Assembly (NCBI GenBank): GCA_963693315.1
Contig: OY856188.1
Coordinates: forward strand, 153,488,512-153,552,511
Direction: 5' to 3'
DNA length: 64,000 bases
From: Diogma glabrata
Lineage: Eukaryota > Arthropoda > Insecta > Diptera > Cylindrotomidae
The translations under genes were made by a program, and so were the position numbers. Below the pieces are notes generated by a model. The model made no database searches. It worked only from the letters and a program-made list of their open reading frames with translations, and was not told the origin of the DNA. Shown here piece after piece: positions 19,730 to 31,214 of this stretch (the first letter of the stretch is position 1; the number at the start of each line of letters is the position of its first letter).

Positions 19730-22237
19730 CAGGGTTGCCAGACGTCCCGATTTCGTCGGGACTGTCCCGATTTGTAACATAGATTCCCGCGTCCCGATTT
19801 TCTTCAAAAAGTCTCGCAATGCGAATTATATTCAACATACAATGAACACACCAGACAAAATTTTGATGGGGGGTCAACATACTAAAACATTCATGTGCAA
19901 GAATAATTCAATACTGCATGCAGGAATCGTTTTATATAATTTTTGATTACTTCTTTACTCGACATCTTGTAACTCTAGGACGTTAGAATTTTTAAATCTC
20001 TGTAGGCATTAATACAAAAGCGTTTGCTAAAAAAATAAACTAATAGTTTTTCCGCAAACAAAAATACTGCGTTCATATGATTCCTTATAAAATATACTTT
20101 TTAGTATTAGCTCCGAAAAATGATTACTTTTAGAACTGTTTAGAGTCCGCAAAATTGTATTTTAGCGGCCTAGTACTTAAAGTCGTTATGACAACACTTT
20201 AGCGGATTCAAAATTTGTTTTCATTTTATATTATAATTATTTTCAAATTATAATCACAATTGCTTTGATAAGTTTTGTTCAAAAATCAAATTTTTAGGTA
20301 CGCAAGAATACAAATTAGGCAATAAATTAGAAAAAAATCGTAAGAGCTAATACTAAAAAACGTTGTATGCAACACGTACGCAAATGGCTTTAGCAGACTC
20401 ATCTTCATATTACAGACTCGGTTAGCGCCTCGTCCGGAAACATTACGATTCGTCCGCTAAAACCATATTTTGCGTACTTGTTACATAAACTACTATTAAT
20501 GCTTTGGTAAACATTTTTGTGATTCGAATTATTATTATTAAAACTATTTTTATCTAAATATTTAATTGTTTTATTTAAACGTAAACAATTTAATAAGAAT
20601 GTTTTAATAATAAAATAAAACAAATTTTTTTGATGAGATGTAAGTTAGGGAAGAAGAACCGAATCCGCAGGTCTGCAACTTACATAGCCTTACAATTTGT
20701 TTTAATTCTACGAAATAATATGATGAGATGTGGCGAACATCAAAACTTAAATCATTTTTCAAAAAAAAATTAAAATTTAGCAGGCGATGATTTCCTTAAC
20801 ATTTATGAAAAAACAAAATATATATTATTATTATTCAGATTTTGTTTTTTCCAAATAGTTTCGAGTTCTTAATTTTCGTGTTAAATTAAAAATGTAATTC
20901 TCAATGTAAATTATATTTCATCGCCTCACCATCAATTTGATTAATACAATGAGACAAATTTCATGTAACTTGTATAATCTATTTATAAATACAATTAAAC
21001 TCTAAAATGTTATTGTGTTTTGAGAGAATTTAATTTATATTTGTGCTACTTAATAATGGTTCAAGACCATTAGTGAATGTGGAAGCTAGTGTACCTGAAG
21101 AAGTTTGGAAATAAATTTAATTCATGATATGGTTGTTACAACAGCATTTTATCTGCTGGCTTTTGTGTTAACTTTACGTGAACAGTAAAATTGTTAAATC
21201 ATAATGAAGATTCAGCCTAATCAACACATTCAAAGTAGATCGTAAAGTAATTACATTGGATACAACATCTTGTATCAACATATTCATCTCCTGAAGAATT
21301 CAACGCCAGTAGCAGCCAATCTCTATATTAAAGTCTACCTCCACTCAACGCAGTATCATCCAAAGAGACATTGAGATCACAGATTAAGATCAGAACTCAA
21401 CATTTTGTGGTCAGAAAAAAAATTTCGAATATGATTGAATGTAAGCAGTGGGCAGCTTAGGCTTTTACAAGAAGTGATATGTCTTCAATAGCAAATGTTG
21501 GGCTTTTAATGCTATTAAAAGTAACAGACATGTATAGATTGTTGATACCATAGGTGCTATTGTAGAAAGTTTTACAATTCAAGTAACAGACATGGATTTA
21601 CTAAACATCAAATTAAAAAGTTTTATTTCTGACATGAAAAAAACCTACCTAGAATTCTTAAGAAATTGGTAGAATTTTTATAAAACTTCTATTTTATTTC
21701 TTAAAAATTGTTTATTTTATTTGCTCGATACCAAATGTTAACGCGTTTGTAGAAAGAATATAAAGTTTAATGCCCAACGAACGGCGAAAATCGTACGTAT
21801 ATTAGAAAATACAAAAGTTTGTGCCACGCTTATGGTGAAAAAAAAATCGGAATAGGTTGCCAAAGATTTAAAATGTTTTAAAAAATCTTCTGATAAAATA
21901 TCAACATGCCATTTTATTTTGTGTATTATTGAGTATTAAAATATTCACTGAAAACAAATTTCTTTTTAGCCTTAAGGGCGGTTTATCGGTTTGGACAACT
22001 GAAAAGCTAGCTTTTTGTCTTAAATACGGAAACTCGCTAACGCTTTTTAAGTTCAACAAACCATCTTTATATAAAAAGCAAACACAAGTTTGATAGGTTT
22101 TTAACAACTAAACGGAATATGTTTTGGTAAGTTTTTGAGTTTTAGCTTGAAGTTAATTTTATTAGCAAATTAAATTCCATTTTTTTAAAGTTTTACTTTT
22201 TTGTCCCGACTTGTCATTTCAAAATCTGGTAACCCTG
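19730..22237. mobile_element. Non-autonomous hAT-type transposon, 2508 bp
   Basis: The ends are CAGGGTTGCCAGA and, in reverse, CAGGGTTACCAGA, a common hAT-type terminus. They are flanked by a perfect 8-bp direct duplication ATTCTCGC (19722-19729 and 22238-22245), the hAT hallmark. No transposase ORF is seen in any frame, so mobility would need a transposase in trans. A nested foldback (TTTTTAGTATTAGCTC at about 20097 and its reverse at about 20344) lies inside. Confidence 0.85.
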
Positions 22238-22245
22238 ATTCTCGC

Positions 22246-24014
22246 TAATAATCAGATACTTGATTCCCTTGCCCTTTCATTCGCTGTTCTTACACGCCTG
22301 CTGACATCGGCCACAATCAAAAATTAATTCTTATATTTGTTTTTTTTTTTTTTTAATTGTCATTTTATTTGGTTTAGGCATAAGCCCATATCACCAAAGA
22401 TGTATAAAATTAGACACCCGATCTGTAGGTTGATGTATTAATGCTATGTCTCTATGATTAATTAAGAACCCAATTAGGCTATTGGTCTCAATTAATTCAC
22501 TGAAGATAACATGAATCTATCCTCCTACCATCGGGCTTACATGGTTATGATTATATAATGTAATAACTAAATGCAGTAATAGCCATGACATTGTAACACT
22601 TAAGTTAAACCCTTTTATAGTCGTGGTAGGACTAGAACAATTGCATCGTGATGACCTGATTGGTCAATTGAGAGACTTGTCCTTCAGTGGTGTCATGTAC
22701 AAGACCAATACATAAATGCATTGTATCTGCCATGCCGCCAAGGAAAAAGAATCTCTCATTTGACCAAGCACCTCACGATGCAACTGTTGTAATGTTGAAC
22801 TGACCTTGTACAATTATGTGTTTAATTTTATCTTTAGTCATATATTTTGCATTTTATTATTATGTTTAATTTAATTTTTAGTTATATTTTGGATATTATG
22901 TTTTGGTTATTTATATATTAATTTGAAATTAATGATAATGAACTTAACTAATTACAGTGAGTGAACAATTATCGGTTCTATTTCATATATTCAATATTTG
23001 ATTATTTGATTGATATTTAATATTAAAATAACAAATGTATACACTATCTACTATGATTCATTACACAAAAAATTAACTTTACTTTAAAACCGGCAAATAT
23101 ATTTCAATGAATGCTTAATTTGAATGAACTATAAGAGTATAAACATTAATTTAGATTATATCTGTGGAATTAAAGTTATGATTAGGTTTAATATATTATA
23201 TTATATTTGAAGAATTCAATTACAGTGATGTAACACAATCACAAATTTCATTATATTCAAACACAAAGAAAATCGATGCATCAAAGGACCAGTGAATATC
23301 CATAATTCAAATTTAAGGTTAGAGTTTTTTCTTTAAACTTCAAATCGTTGTATTGCTGCGGATTGCTGCATGGAATCTGTCAAATGATAGTTAGAAAGGA
23401 GTAATTATGTATTAAATTTTACTGCAAAAATAATAATAATTCAAATATAGTAAAAAAAAACATAAAGACAACGCAAAACAATCTTGATTTGCAAGATTTA
23501 ACAATTTTTTAAAGTTTTCGAAATCCAAATCAGCTGATCACAAATGTCAAGTTTTTTTCGGGAAAAAGGATAGAATCCACATTTTTATTTGAAAATGGTA
23601 TTAAGTATCAATAAATCGAACATTCTTTTTGATTTGTGAACAACCTTATAATTTTTTTTTTCAATATGCACAGAATGTAAAACTGATATAATTCTATATT
23701 ATATATCTGTAGAATTTTTGATACAAGTCTTATACAATTCTTTCAACAAAAGAATGCAAAGAATCAAAAACTATTTAATATTCAAACACAAAGAAATTTA
23801 ACACATCAAAAATCTTGTGAATATCAACAATTTGAAATTAAGGTTAAAAAAATTCCACATGTTATAAACAAAAAGATATTTACCTCTTACAGCTATATAT
23901 CAAAACTGATATTATTTACAGCTACCCGCCACCAAAGTTTTATGTTAGTGTACTGTAAATATGTCAGTGCTTAGTATGATTTGTTATGTTGTAATGTTGT
24001 AAAGTTTATTGTAT
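22246..24014. other. AT-rich intergenic with retroposon-like scraps
   Basis: There is a T16 run near 22339 followed by non-AT-rich sequence that could be the tail of a minus-strand retroposon. An imperfect inverted repeat occupies 22636-22676 and 22751-22790 (core TTGCATCGTGA). A direct repeat with ATTCAAACACAAAGAAA occurs near 23256 and 23780. No gene is seen. Confidence 0.45.
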
Positions 24015-24628
24015 TGTAATAAACTTCGTCCAGAATGGGTTAATTTAATTTAATCATAAATAACCAATACGTTCCGCCTAAATGTTTTCTACATTCTATG
24101 GCAAAGATGAATTAAAAGTTAACTCCCTTTAACTAATACAAGTTGCATAAATTAATGTAAATTAAATTTGTTTACATTAATGAATTAAAAGGAGGAGTGG
24201 CCTATTGTTTCTAGAAACAACTACAGTGAGTACCAGAATATTCTGCTTATTTGTTTTTTGAATATAAATAAGCGAACAATATATGAGATAGTCAGTTTTA
24301 ATTTTGCAATTAAAAGTGTTTTACAAATATTCGAAAGTATAAGGAATAATCGGTGGTACTTGAGCCTGGGTACTAATAGTAAAAGAATTTGAACTTAGTG
24401 GAATAGTAAATACAGATTTTACGATTCCGAATATTATTGATTCAAATTGTGGAAAAGCGGTGAAGTTTATCGTACATAAATTGGAGACCCTGGAATTTAT
24501 TGTAAGGAAAAACGGAAGCTGCTGTAATTTGATGACAAATAAAGTTTGAGATTCTGTTAACTAAAGATCTGTCTTTTTACTGTCGTATTTGCTCAATAAT
24601 CCAAAAGAACCAACGAAGAGTCGTTACA
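24015..24628 (+). repeat. 5' LTR, family B element
   Basis: 614 bp, TGTAATAAAC...GTCGTTACA. It contains a TATA box (TATAAATA at 24263-24270) and AATAAA at 24538-24543, the expected promoter and poly(A) signals. The sequence is almost identical to 28297-28910. Confidence 0.93.
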
Positions 24629-24629
24629 G

Positions 24630-24648
24630 TGGTGTCAGAAGTGGGATT
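24630..24648 (+). promoter_or_regulatory. Primer-binding site, tRNA-Leu type
   Basis: TGGTGTCAGAAGTGGGATT starts two bases after the LTR. It is the complement of a typical animal tRNA-Leu 3' end (…AATCCCACTTCTGACACCA), so first-strand synthesis would be primed by tRNA-Leu. Confidence 0.85.
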
Positions 24649-24657
24649 ATTGCAACA

Positions 24658-24980
24658 ATGGTCAAGACAGTAAATATTAGTGATCTCAGCCAGACCCAGC
24701 TGAAGGATGAGTTGAAGAAAAGGAATGCTCCAATCCATGGAACGAAGGCAGAACTTGCATTCCGGCTGCGTAAAGTCTTAGAAGAAGCAGGCCAAAACAC
24801 AGAGGTCATAGACATAGAGCCGGAGGAAGCTCCGGTTCAGAATGCCCCAGCAATTGATCCGATGATGGCGTTAATGAAAGAAATGCTGGTACAGCAACAA
24901 CAACTATTTGCTGACATGATGGCCAAACAAGGAAACAATCTGATGGCCAAACAAGAGCAAACGTACGCATGGAGGGATCA
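24658..24980 (+). pseudogene. gag: Family B Gag N-terminus with SAP-like domain
   Basis: ATG at 24658 follows the primer site by 10 nt. Residues about 8-42 (DLSQTQLKDELKKRN..GTKAELAFRLRKVLEE) fit a SAP-type helix-extension-helix DNA-binding fold. A Gln/Met-rich stretch follows. The frame is broken at about 24980 by an inserted LINE derivative, and the rest of gag resumes at 25658. Confidence 0.75.
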
Positions 24981-25657
24981 GTTTTTATTAATTTGTTAAA
25001 TTTTGTCTATTTTTTGATCCACGGGTGTGACAACCCCGCGTACTCCAGTCCCTGCTATTGGCATATGAGTTAACGTGAGATATCACATACCACTGGCAAT
25101 AGCAGTGAGATATCACTAGCCAAGGTGATATCTTAGGGGTGCTGGCGGATGAACTGTATTCAGTCAACGGTAGCACTCTCAGTCGTAGCTAATGAATATT
25201 CCTTGATGCTGGAACGCTGTAGCTTGCTCGAAGAAACGAGCCTTCATATAACTATATATCTGAACTTTAATCATTGAAAAATATACTGCGTCCTATAATC
25301 AAGGATTATGCCATTAGCTGGACTATTGGCAAACCAATTTTAGTTTTGTTCCTGCAAATTTTTAAAACAAATTTGCTTTTTATCTCTTATTTTATTTTTA
25401 TTTTCTCTATCCTATCACGAAATATTGGCCTATGTCATATTTTATATGTGATAGGATTTATGGTTTAGTTATCCATTATTGAACAAAAAAAAATTAAAAA
25501 AAAACAAAAAAAAACAGATTTGCGTCCATTAACATCCTTAGAACGCATGTTGTTGTGGGACCTTGGTCTTAAAAGGTTTTTAGGTGTTGTTGTGACACAT
25601 ATTGTAATGCCTACTACACATCACATTTGATTAAAAAAAAAAAAAAAAAAAAAAAAA
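24981..25657 (+). mobile_element. Minimal LINE derivative (5' UTR joined to 3' end, ORF deleted)
   Basis: About 480 bp at the left matches, in reverse, the 5' UTR of the LINE at 54634-58240 (for example CACGGGTGTGAC, GCGTACTCCAGTCCCTG, GAGATATCACATACCACTGG). The right end matches that LINE's last coding bases and 3' UTR (GTTGTTGTGGGACC, CTTAAAAGG, GTTGTTGTGACACATATT). It ends in A26 or so at 25632-25657. The whole roughly 3-kb ORF is absent. The left border is approximate. Confidence 0.8.
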
Positions 25658-28285
25658 TTGGCGGCCAAACAAGGAAACATTCAACAACAACAATTTGCTG
25701 ATATGATGGCAAAGCAAGAAAGTCTACGTGAAGTAATCGAGTCACGTATATCCAGTGCAGAGGTGAAAATCAACAACGTGGAAAGGGAGCTGCGGAAAGT
25801 TACCGAAGAACATGAAGAGAAATTACGCAAACTTTCAAGTGAATTACGCCAAGAAATAGCACAAGGGAAGTCAGGTAACATGGTCAATCCATCAACTACT
25901 TCAGCCCCAGCTAGATTAAAAACAACCGCATTTGATGGATCTACATCGTATCAAATATTTAAGATGCCATTTGAGATAGCAACAACTGGGGTAGATAACC
26001 AGCAAAAAGCAAATGCGCTTATATTGGCATTGAAGGGACCTGCTGCTGAAATTTTGCAGACACTAACAGCGACAGAGCGTGATTACAGCAAGATTATGGA
26101 GGCCTTAGAGGTAAGATATGGGGAAAGTCATATGCAAGCTCTCCATCGCATGCAGCTCAAGACACGAAAACAAGGAGTCAGCGAAACTTTGCAAGAACTA
26201 GAGGCTGACATTGTGAGACTGGTAAATCTGTCATATCCAAACTATAACGCGGAACACCGAGACGAACTGGCAGCTGATACATTTATCAATGCTCTTCGAG
26301 ATGTACAAATGAGAAATCAGCTGTATCTAAGTGGAAAGAAACTACCCGCTGAAGTCTTAGCATTAGCCTTGCAAATGGAAGCTGGAAAAAGAGCGTATGG
26401 TTCAGATAGAGTACGTCAGATGGAAGTTGCTGAGGAACCACTGAAAGCAGCACTTGATGAAGTGATCATGCGTGTCAACAGTTTGGAAGATAAACCTGAA
26501 CAAAATCAACGAAGAAGATCAAGCAGAGTAAGATGCTGGAATTGTAAACAGTTAGGGCACATTAGACGGGAATGCAAAACACTAATAGCTGCAAAAGAAG
26601 GAGTAGTTCCAGTCCGGTTGATGAATCTTTCAAACAAGCAAGTGGATGTCAAAAAGGCAGGGGATTTCCACGTTGAACACCGTAAGAAAAGGATACAAAG
26701 GGAATGCAAAACACTAAAAGCAGCAAAAGAAGGAGTAGTTCCAGTCCAGATGATGAACCTCTCAAACAAGCAAGTGGATGTCAAAAAGGAAAGGGATTTC
26801 CGCGTTGTACACCGTAAGGGAAGGATACATTGTAACGCTGATGATCTTTCAAGAAGAACCTGTGTTGAGGAGCGCAAGTCATATAGCAGGACTGAGAGAA
26901 AAGAGGCAATGACAGTGAAGCAAATTAAGTTCCAAACTCCTGACGATTGGTGTACCGAGGCAATGAAAAGAGAGCAGCTAAAGGATCCGGCTATGGCTCC
27001 AATATTGAATTGGAAAACTGAGGGAAGGCGACCGGAGTGGAAAGAGGTAGCACCTTTAAGTACGGAGGTGAAGTGCTACTGGGCGCAATGGGACTCACTA
27101 TTGATGGACAACGGGATACTAAAAAGAAAATGGGAGTCTGCTGATGGAAAGAAAGTGTTGGAACAGCTGGTGTTGCCATCAAGTCGAGTGGGAGAGGTAC
27201 TGGGAAAGCTGCATGGAAGTATTTCTGGAGGACACCTGGGAGTCAATAAAACCCTAGCTAAAGTAAGGGAGAGGTTTTATTGGGTAAGGTATCGAACCGA
27301 CGTAGAGCAATGGTGTCGGCGATGTGATACTTGTGCGGCGAGCAAAGGACAAAATACTAGAACTCGAGGAGAGATGCAACAGTACAATGTGGGCGCCCCA
27401 ATGGAGAGAATTGCTATAGACATCGCGGGGCCATTTCCGGAAACTACAAAAGGTAACAAATACATCATGGTGGTCATTGATTACTTTACAAAATGGCCGG
27501 AGGCTTATGCAATACCGAACCAGGAGGCAGTTACGGTCGCTGAAACGTTAGTCAACGAATGGATTTGCAGATATGGAACACCGCTCGAGTTGCATACCGA
27601 CCAGGGAAGGAATTTCGAATCTCAACTGATGGAAGAGCTGTGCAGAACACTCGACATTAGAAAAACACGAACTACACCTATGAACCCACAATCGGATGGC
27701 ATGGTAGAACGATTCAACCGAACCATGGAAGAACATTTGTCAAAGGTAGTAGAAGTCAACCAAAGAAATTGGGACAAGGATCTTCCGTTATTCTTGATGG
27801 CCTATCGTAGCGCAGTGCACGATACGACAAGTGAAACGCCAGCGAATATCATGTTCGGGAGAGAACTACATCTTCCTAGTGACATTGAGTTCGGCATCCC
27901 TGGAGGTCTGGTATCTACAAAAACAGATTATGTGGGACAACTAAGGGAGAAGATGAATAAAATCCATCAACAGGTTCGAGACCACATTAAGATTGCCAGT
28001 GACAAAATGAAAACCAGGTACGACATAAATGCAAATAGTGGCGGTTTTCAAGAAGGAGAATTGGTATGGCTATACAACCCCAGGAGAACTAAGGGAAGAT
28101 CACCCAAGCTGCAGCCAGATTGGGAAGGTCCATATAAAATAATCAAACGAATTAATGATGTTATCTACCGCATCCAAAAGGGACCCCGTACCAAGATGAA
28201 AGTTATACATCTGCAAAGGTTGGCACCGTACCAAGGTAACAGTCCCATTGCAATAGCTGATATTGTTCGGGACAAACAAAACTAA
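25658..28285 (+). pseudogene. In-frame Gag-integrase fusion (family B, 875 codons)
   Basis: The single open frame starts in the middle of gag, directly after the LINE poly(A). It runs through a coiled-coil-like region (about residues 20-75), a capsid-like region (about 85-260) and a CCHC knuckle (CWNCKQLGHIRREC, about 295). It then passes into a motif from the end of RNase H (HRKGRIHCNADDLSRR) and a complete-looking integrase: zinc finger, D (AIDIAGPFP), D (HTDQGRNF), E (GMVERFN). PR, RT and RNase H are missing. A 132-bp (44-codon) tandem duplication spans 26569-26832, so the knuckle tail and the RNase H tail each appear twice. A deletion derivative; whether a protein is made is unknown. Confidence 0.85.
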
Positions 28286-28296
28286 ATGGAGGGCAG

Positions 28297-28910
28297 TGTA
28301 ATAAACTTCGTCCAGAATGGGTTAATTTGATTTAATCATAAATAACCAATACGTTCCGCCTAAATGTTTTCTACATTCTATGGCAAAGATGAATTAAAAG
28401 TTAACTCCCTTTAACTAATACAAGTTGCATAAATTAATGTAAATTAAATTTGTTTACATTAATGAATTAAAAGGAGGAGTGGCCTATTGTTTCTAGAAAC
28501 AACTACAGTGAGTACCAGAATATTCTGCTTATTTGTTTTTTGAATATAAATAAGCGAACAATATATGAGATAGTCAGTTTTAATTTTGCAATTAAAAGTG
28601 TTTTACAAATATTTGAAAGTATAAGGAATAATCGGTGGTACTTGAGCCTGGGTACTAATAGTAAAAGAATTTGAACTTAGTGGAATAGTAAATACAGATT
28701 TTACGATTCCGAATATTATTGATTCAAATTGTGGAAAAGCGGTGAAGTTTATCGTACATAAATTGGAGACCCTGGAATTTATTGTAAGGAAAAACGGAAG
28801 CTGCTGTAATTTGATGACAAATAAAGTTTGAGATTCTGTTAACTAAAGATCTGTCTTTTTACTGTCGTATTTGCTCAATAATCCAAAAGAACCAACGAAG
28901 AGTCGTTACA
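28297..28910 (+). repeat. 3' LTR, family B element
   Basis: 614 bp, the same termini as the 5' LTR, preceded by the purine tract AAATGGAGGGCAG and followed by GTAT of the target duplication. Confidence 0.93.
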
Positions 28911-28914
28911 GTAT

Positions 28915-29664
28915 ATATTGTTAGCCCCTAAGCTTGATCGAACGTCTTATCACCGTGAACGTTCGATCGGGAATGTTATATTTTTTCCTTAGAATAGTTT
29001 TCTTTCTGTTTCGATATATTAACATTATAAACCACAATTCAACACTTCAAACTATATAAAATAAACTGCAAAAATTTTATGTTTATTTAAATTTGCCTTA
29101 ACTCACATTTATATGTATATATAGTTAAGTATGTTTATTTAATTAAAATTACAAAATATATCTTTAAGACAGTTTTTGCGGCAGACGTATAACAATTATG
29201 TTAATTTTTTTGATTAATTAAAAAATGAATCTCAATCTTATGAAAACAAAAATCTGAATAATGAAAAAACAAAATTTTTTAAATGAATTTTGAAATGACT
29301 ACTTGATGATAAAATAATTTTATGAAAACTAGATTAAAAAATGTACCTAAAATTTTATTAATCTATTGCTAAAAGTTTGAAACGAATTTAACAAAAATTT
29401 TCAAATTAAACGCAAACGAGTAAATAAAAAGTTACCACATAACACTCCCTCACCAGTGATTCGCCAGAAGAACGAGAGAAACTAGTAAATTAACAGTTTA
29501 AAAAGTGGGGATTTGATAGTGAAAAGATTTGGTTCAACAAAAAAAAAAAAAAAAAATGGAAAATATGAGCATTACTGCCAATTTAATACAGCTAGAAAAA
29601 GAATTGCGACAGTGTTCGACGACAGCGAGAACACAAAAATCAAAAAATATCCTACTAGACAGCA
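28915..29664. other. AT-rich intergenic
   Basis: A perfect 10-bp inverted repeat GATCGAACGT / ACGTTCGATC (28936-28945, 28959-28968) with a 13-nt loop lies just right of the LTR. An A-run sits near 29540. No gene is seen. Confidence 0.45.
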
Positions 29665-30903
29665 CAGCAGCCAAATTCTGTAACTGTGAAGTGGTGAAGT
29701 GTTAAAAATTTCTTCATTTCGATTTTAACATTAATTTTTTATCATTTTACCATTTTTGCGATTCTATATGAGATTTGAGTGTTAAAAATCTAATAACAAG
29801 CCCCGAACTGTCAAACGTCAAAAATACATCAAATTAAATGTTTGGGGATGTGGACTGTAAAATTGTCCAAACCAAATCAAAATTTTAAATTTAATAAATA
29901 AATAAATAAATAAATTAAATGTTTATTTTCAGATTCAACTTTGAAATTGTCATCGCCTCAACGACGTAATCGATAGCGTGTCTGCCCAAGGATTCCAGCC
30001 GGGCACTGACAAGGTAGGTTCGAATCCCAACCGAACACGAAAAATGTGAAGTGGAGTTTTTTTCTGAGAAACTTCAAACCATACCTTTGAATTGAAAATA
30101 TTCCAATTACTTCTTTACTTACTTGAGTTTAATTGATCTCAAAAATTTCAAAATGTTTATTGTAACTTTTAACACAATTTAAACGTAATTTTTTACAAAT
30201 TTAAATATACATAAATATTTTAGAAAATAAATTTGAAAAATAAATCTGTATTTAATTAAGAAAAGCAATTTAAAAAAACCAAATCGCATTGACATATACT
30301 ACGTTTCCATGTCAGAGTTAACTCGATTTAAGAGTTTCGTTGAGTTAAAAACATGGCGGCGCTAATCCGTATCGTTTCCATGATAATATAAAAATTCTTG
30401 GAGTTAGCAAAAATTGTGTATTAAAATACATTAAGTGATGACATTAAATGAAAAATACAAAAAGAGATTTGGTTACGACGGAAAAATTGGATATTTTACT
30501 AATGTTTTTTATTATTAACTTACTAGTTTTTTTCTTGAATAATTTCAATTAAAATTTTATTTGCCTCTTCACTCCAAAAATCTCGCGACGCCATTTTTAG
30601 TTTTTTGTTTTGTGTTTGTTTTTTGTTAACCTTCTCTAATCGCGCTACTTTCGTTGAGTTAAGGTGAGTTAAGAAATTTAACGAAAACTCCGTTTCCATG
30701 ACGAGATAATCCGAGATAATCCCGGTTAACTCGGTCATGGAAACATGGTAAATGTCACAAAAGAAACGATTTCATTTTATTGCCAAATAAAAAGTCAGTG
30801 TTAACTTTATAGTTTTAAAACTTCACTCACTTTGATATTTTTGCGGTGAAGAGATAAAAAACTTATCACTTCACCGCTTCACAGTTACAGAATTTGGCTG
30901 CTG
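29665..30903. mobile_element. TIR element (about 1.24 kb) with nested MITE
   Basis: The left end CAGCAGCCAAATTCTGTAAC (29665 on) is repeated in reverse at 30903, with about 27 matching bp before differences (continuing TGTGAAG.GGTGAAGTG). No target duplication was recognised and no transposase ORF was found. A tRNA B-box-like GGTTCGAATCCC near 30009 hints at SINE sequence inside. A second inverted-repeat element sits at 30297-30750. Confidence 0.6.
30297..30750 (-). mobile_element. Harbinger-like MITE
   Basis: The termini TACTACGTTTCCATGTCAGAGTTAAC and, in reverse, TACCATGTTTCCATGACCGAGTTAAC pair well; TTTCCATG-type ends occur in PIF/Harbinger elements. The minus strand keeps a short frame at 30594-30523 starting MASRDFWSEEANKILIEI, which looks like the first helix of a Myb/SANT-like or MADF-like DNA-binding protein, cut off after 24 codons. 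I read it as an internal-deletion derivative. Confidence 0.55.
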
Positions 30904-31214
30904 GAGGTATTATTTTGTTTAAAATTTTCACAACACCGGTCAATAAGATTTAATAGCTTTTGGCTGTTTTGATGATTCTTCCAGATTTAGAAATTCGTTA
31001 ATTGGGAATAATAATTATATTAGGCTGATCATTAAATGTTACTTTCTTTTTAGGTTGCTTTGGTGATACTGAATTAGATTTATTCACACCAGTTGCATCT
31101 GATTGTTTCAGATTTGCAGAAAAACTAGGAAAATTAGGATTCAGAAAAGAATCAGAATGATCAGCTGGAATTAATTTGTATGAAAAATTGTTTTGGTGGC
31201 TGCTTTTAGAAAAT
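30904..31214 (-). other. Probable 3' flank of the CsRn1-like element
   Basis: Non-coding on current reading. It lies downstream of the integrase stop at 31215 and is AT-rich. No LTR can be recognised. Confidence 0.35.

Larger units (their letters stand above)
24015..28910 (+). mobile_element. Ty3/Gypsy element, family B, internally deleted (lacks PR-RT-RNaseH)
   Basis: The ends are complete: 614-bp LTRs, a primer-binding site, a polypurine tract (AAATGGAGGGCAG) directly before the 3' LTR, and a 4-bp target duplication GTAT (24011-24014 and 28911-28914). The LTRs differ at only about two positions by eye, so the insertion is recent. The interior has lost PR, RT and RNase H, has a 132-bp tandem duplication, and carries a LINE-derived insertion at about 24981-25657. 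Confidence 0.92.

Noticed and set aside
22339..22800. Possible minus-strand SINE or LINE tail after a T16 run
   Set aside because: No target duplication, promoter boxes or protein similarity seen; only noted as intergenic content.
29990..30030. Possible tRNA gene (GGTTCGAATCCC B box)
   Set aside because: I could not fold an acceptor or anticodon arm; at most a SINE fragment.
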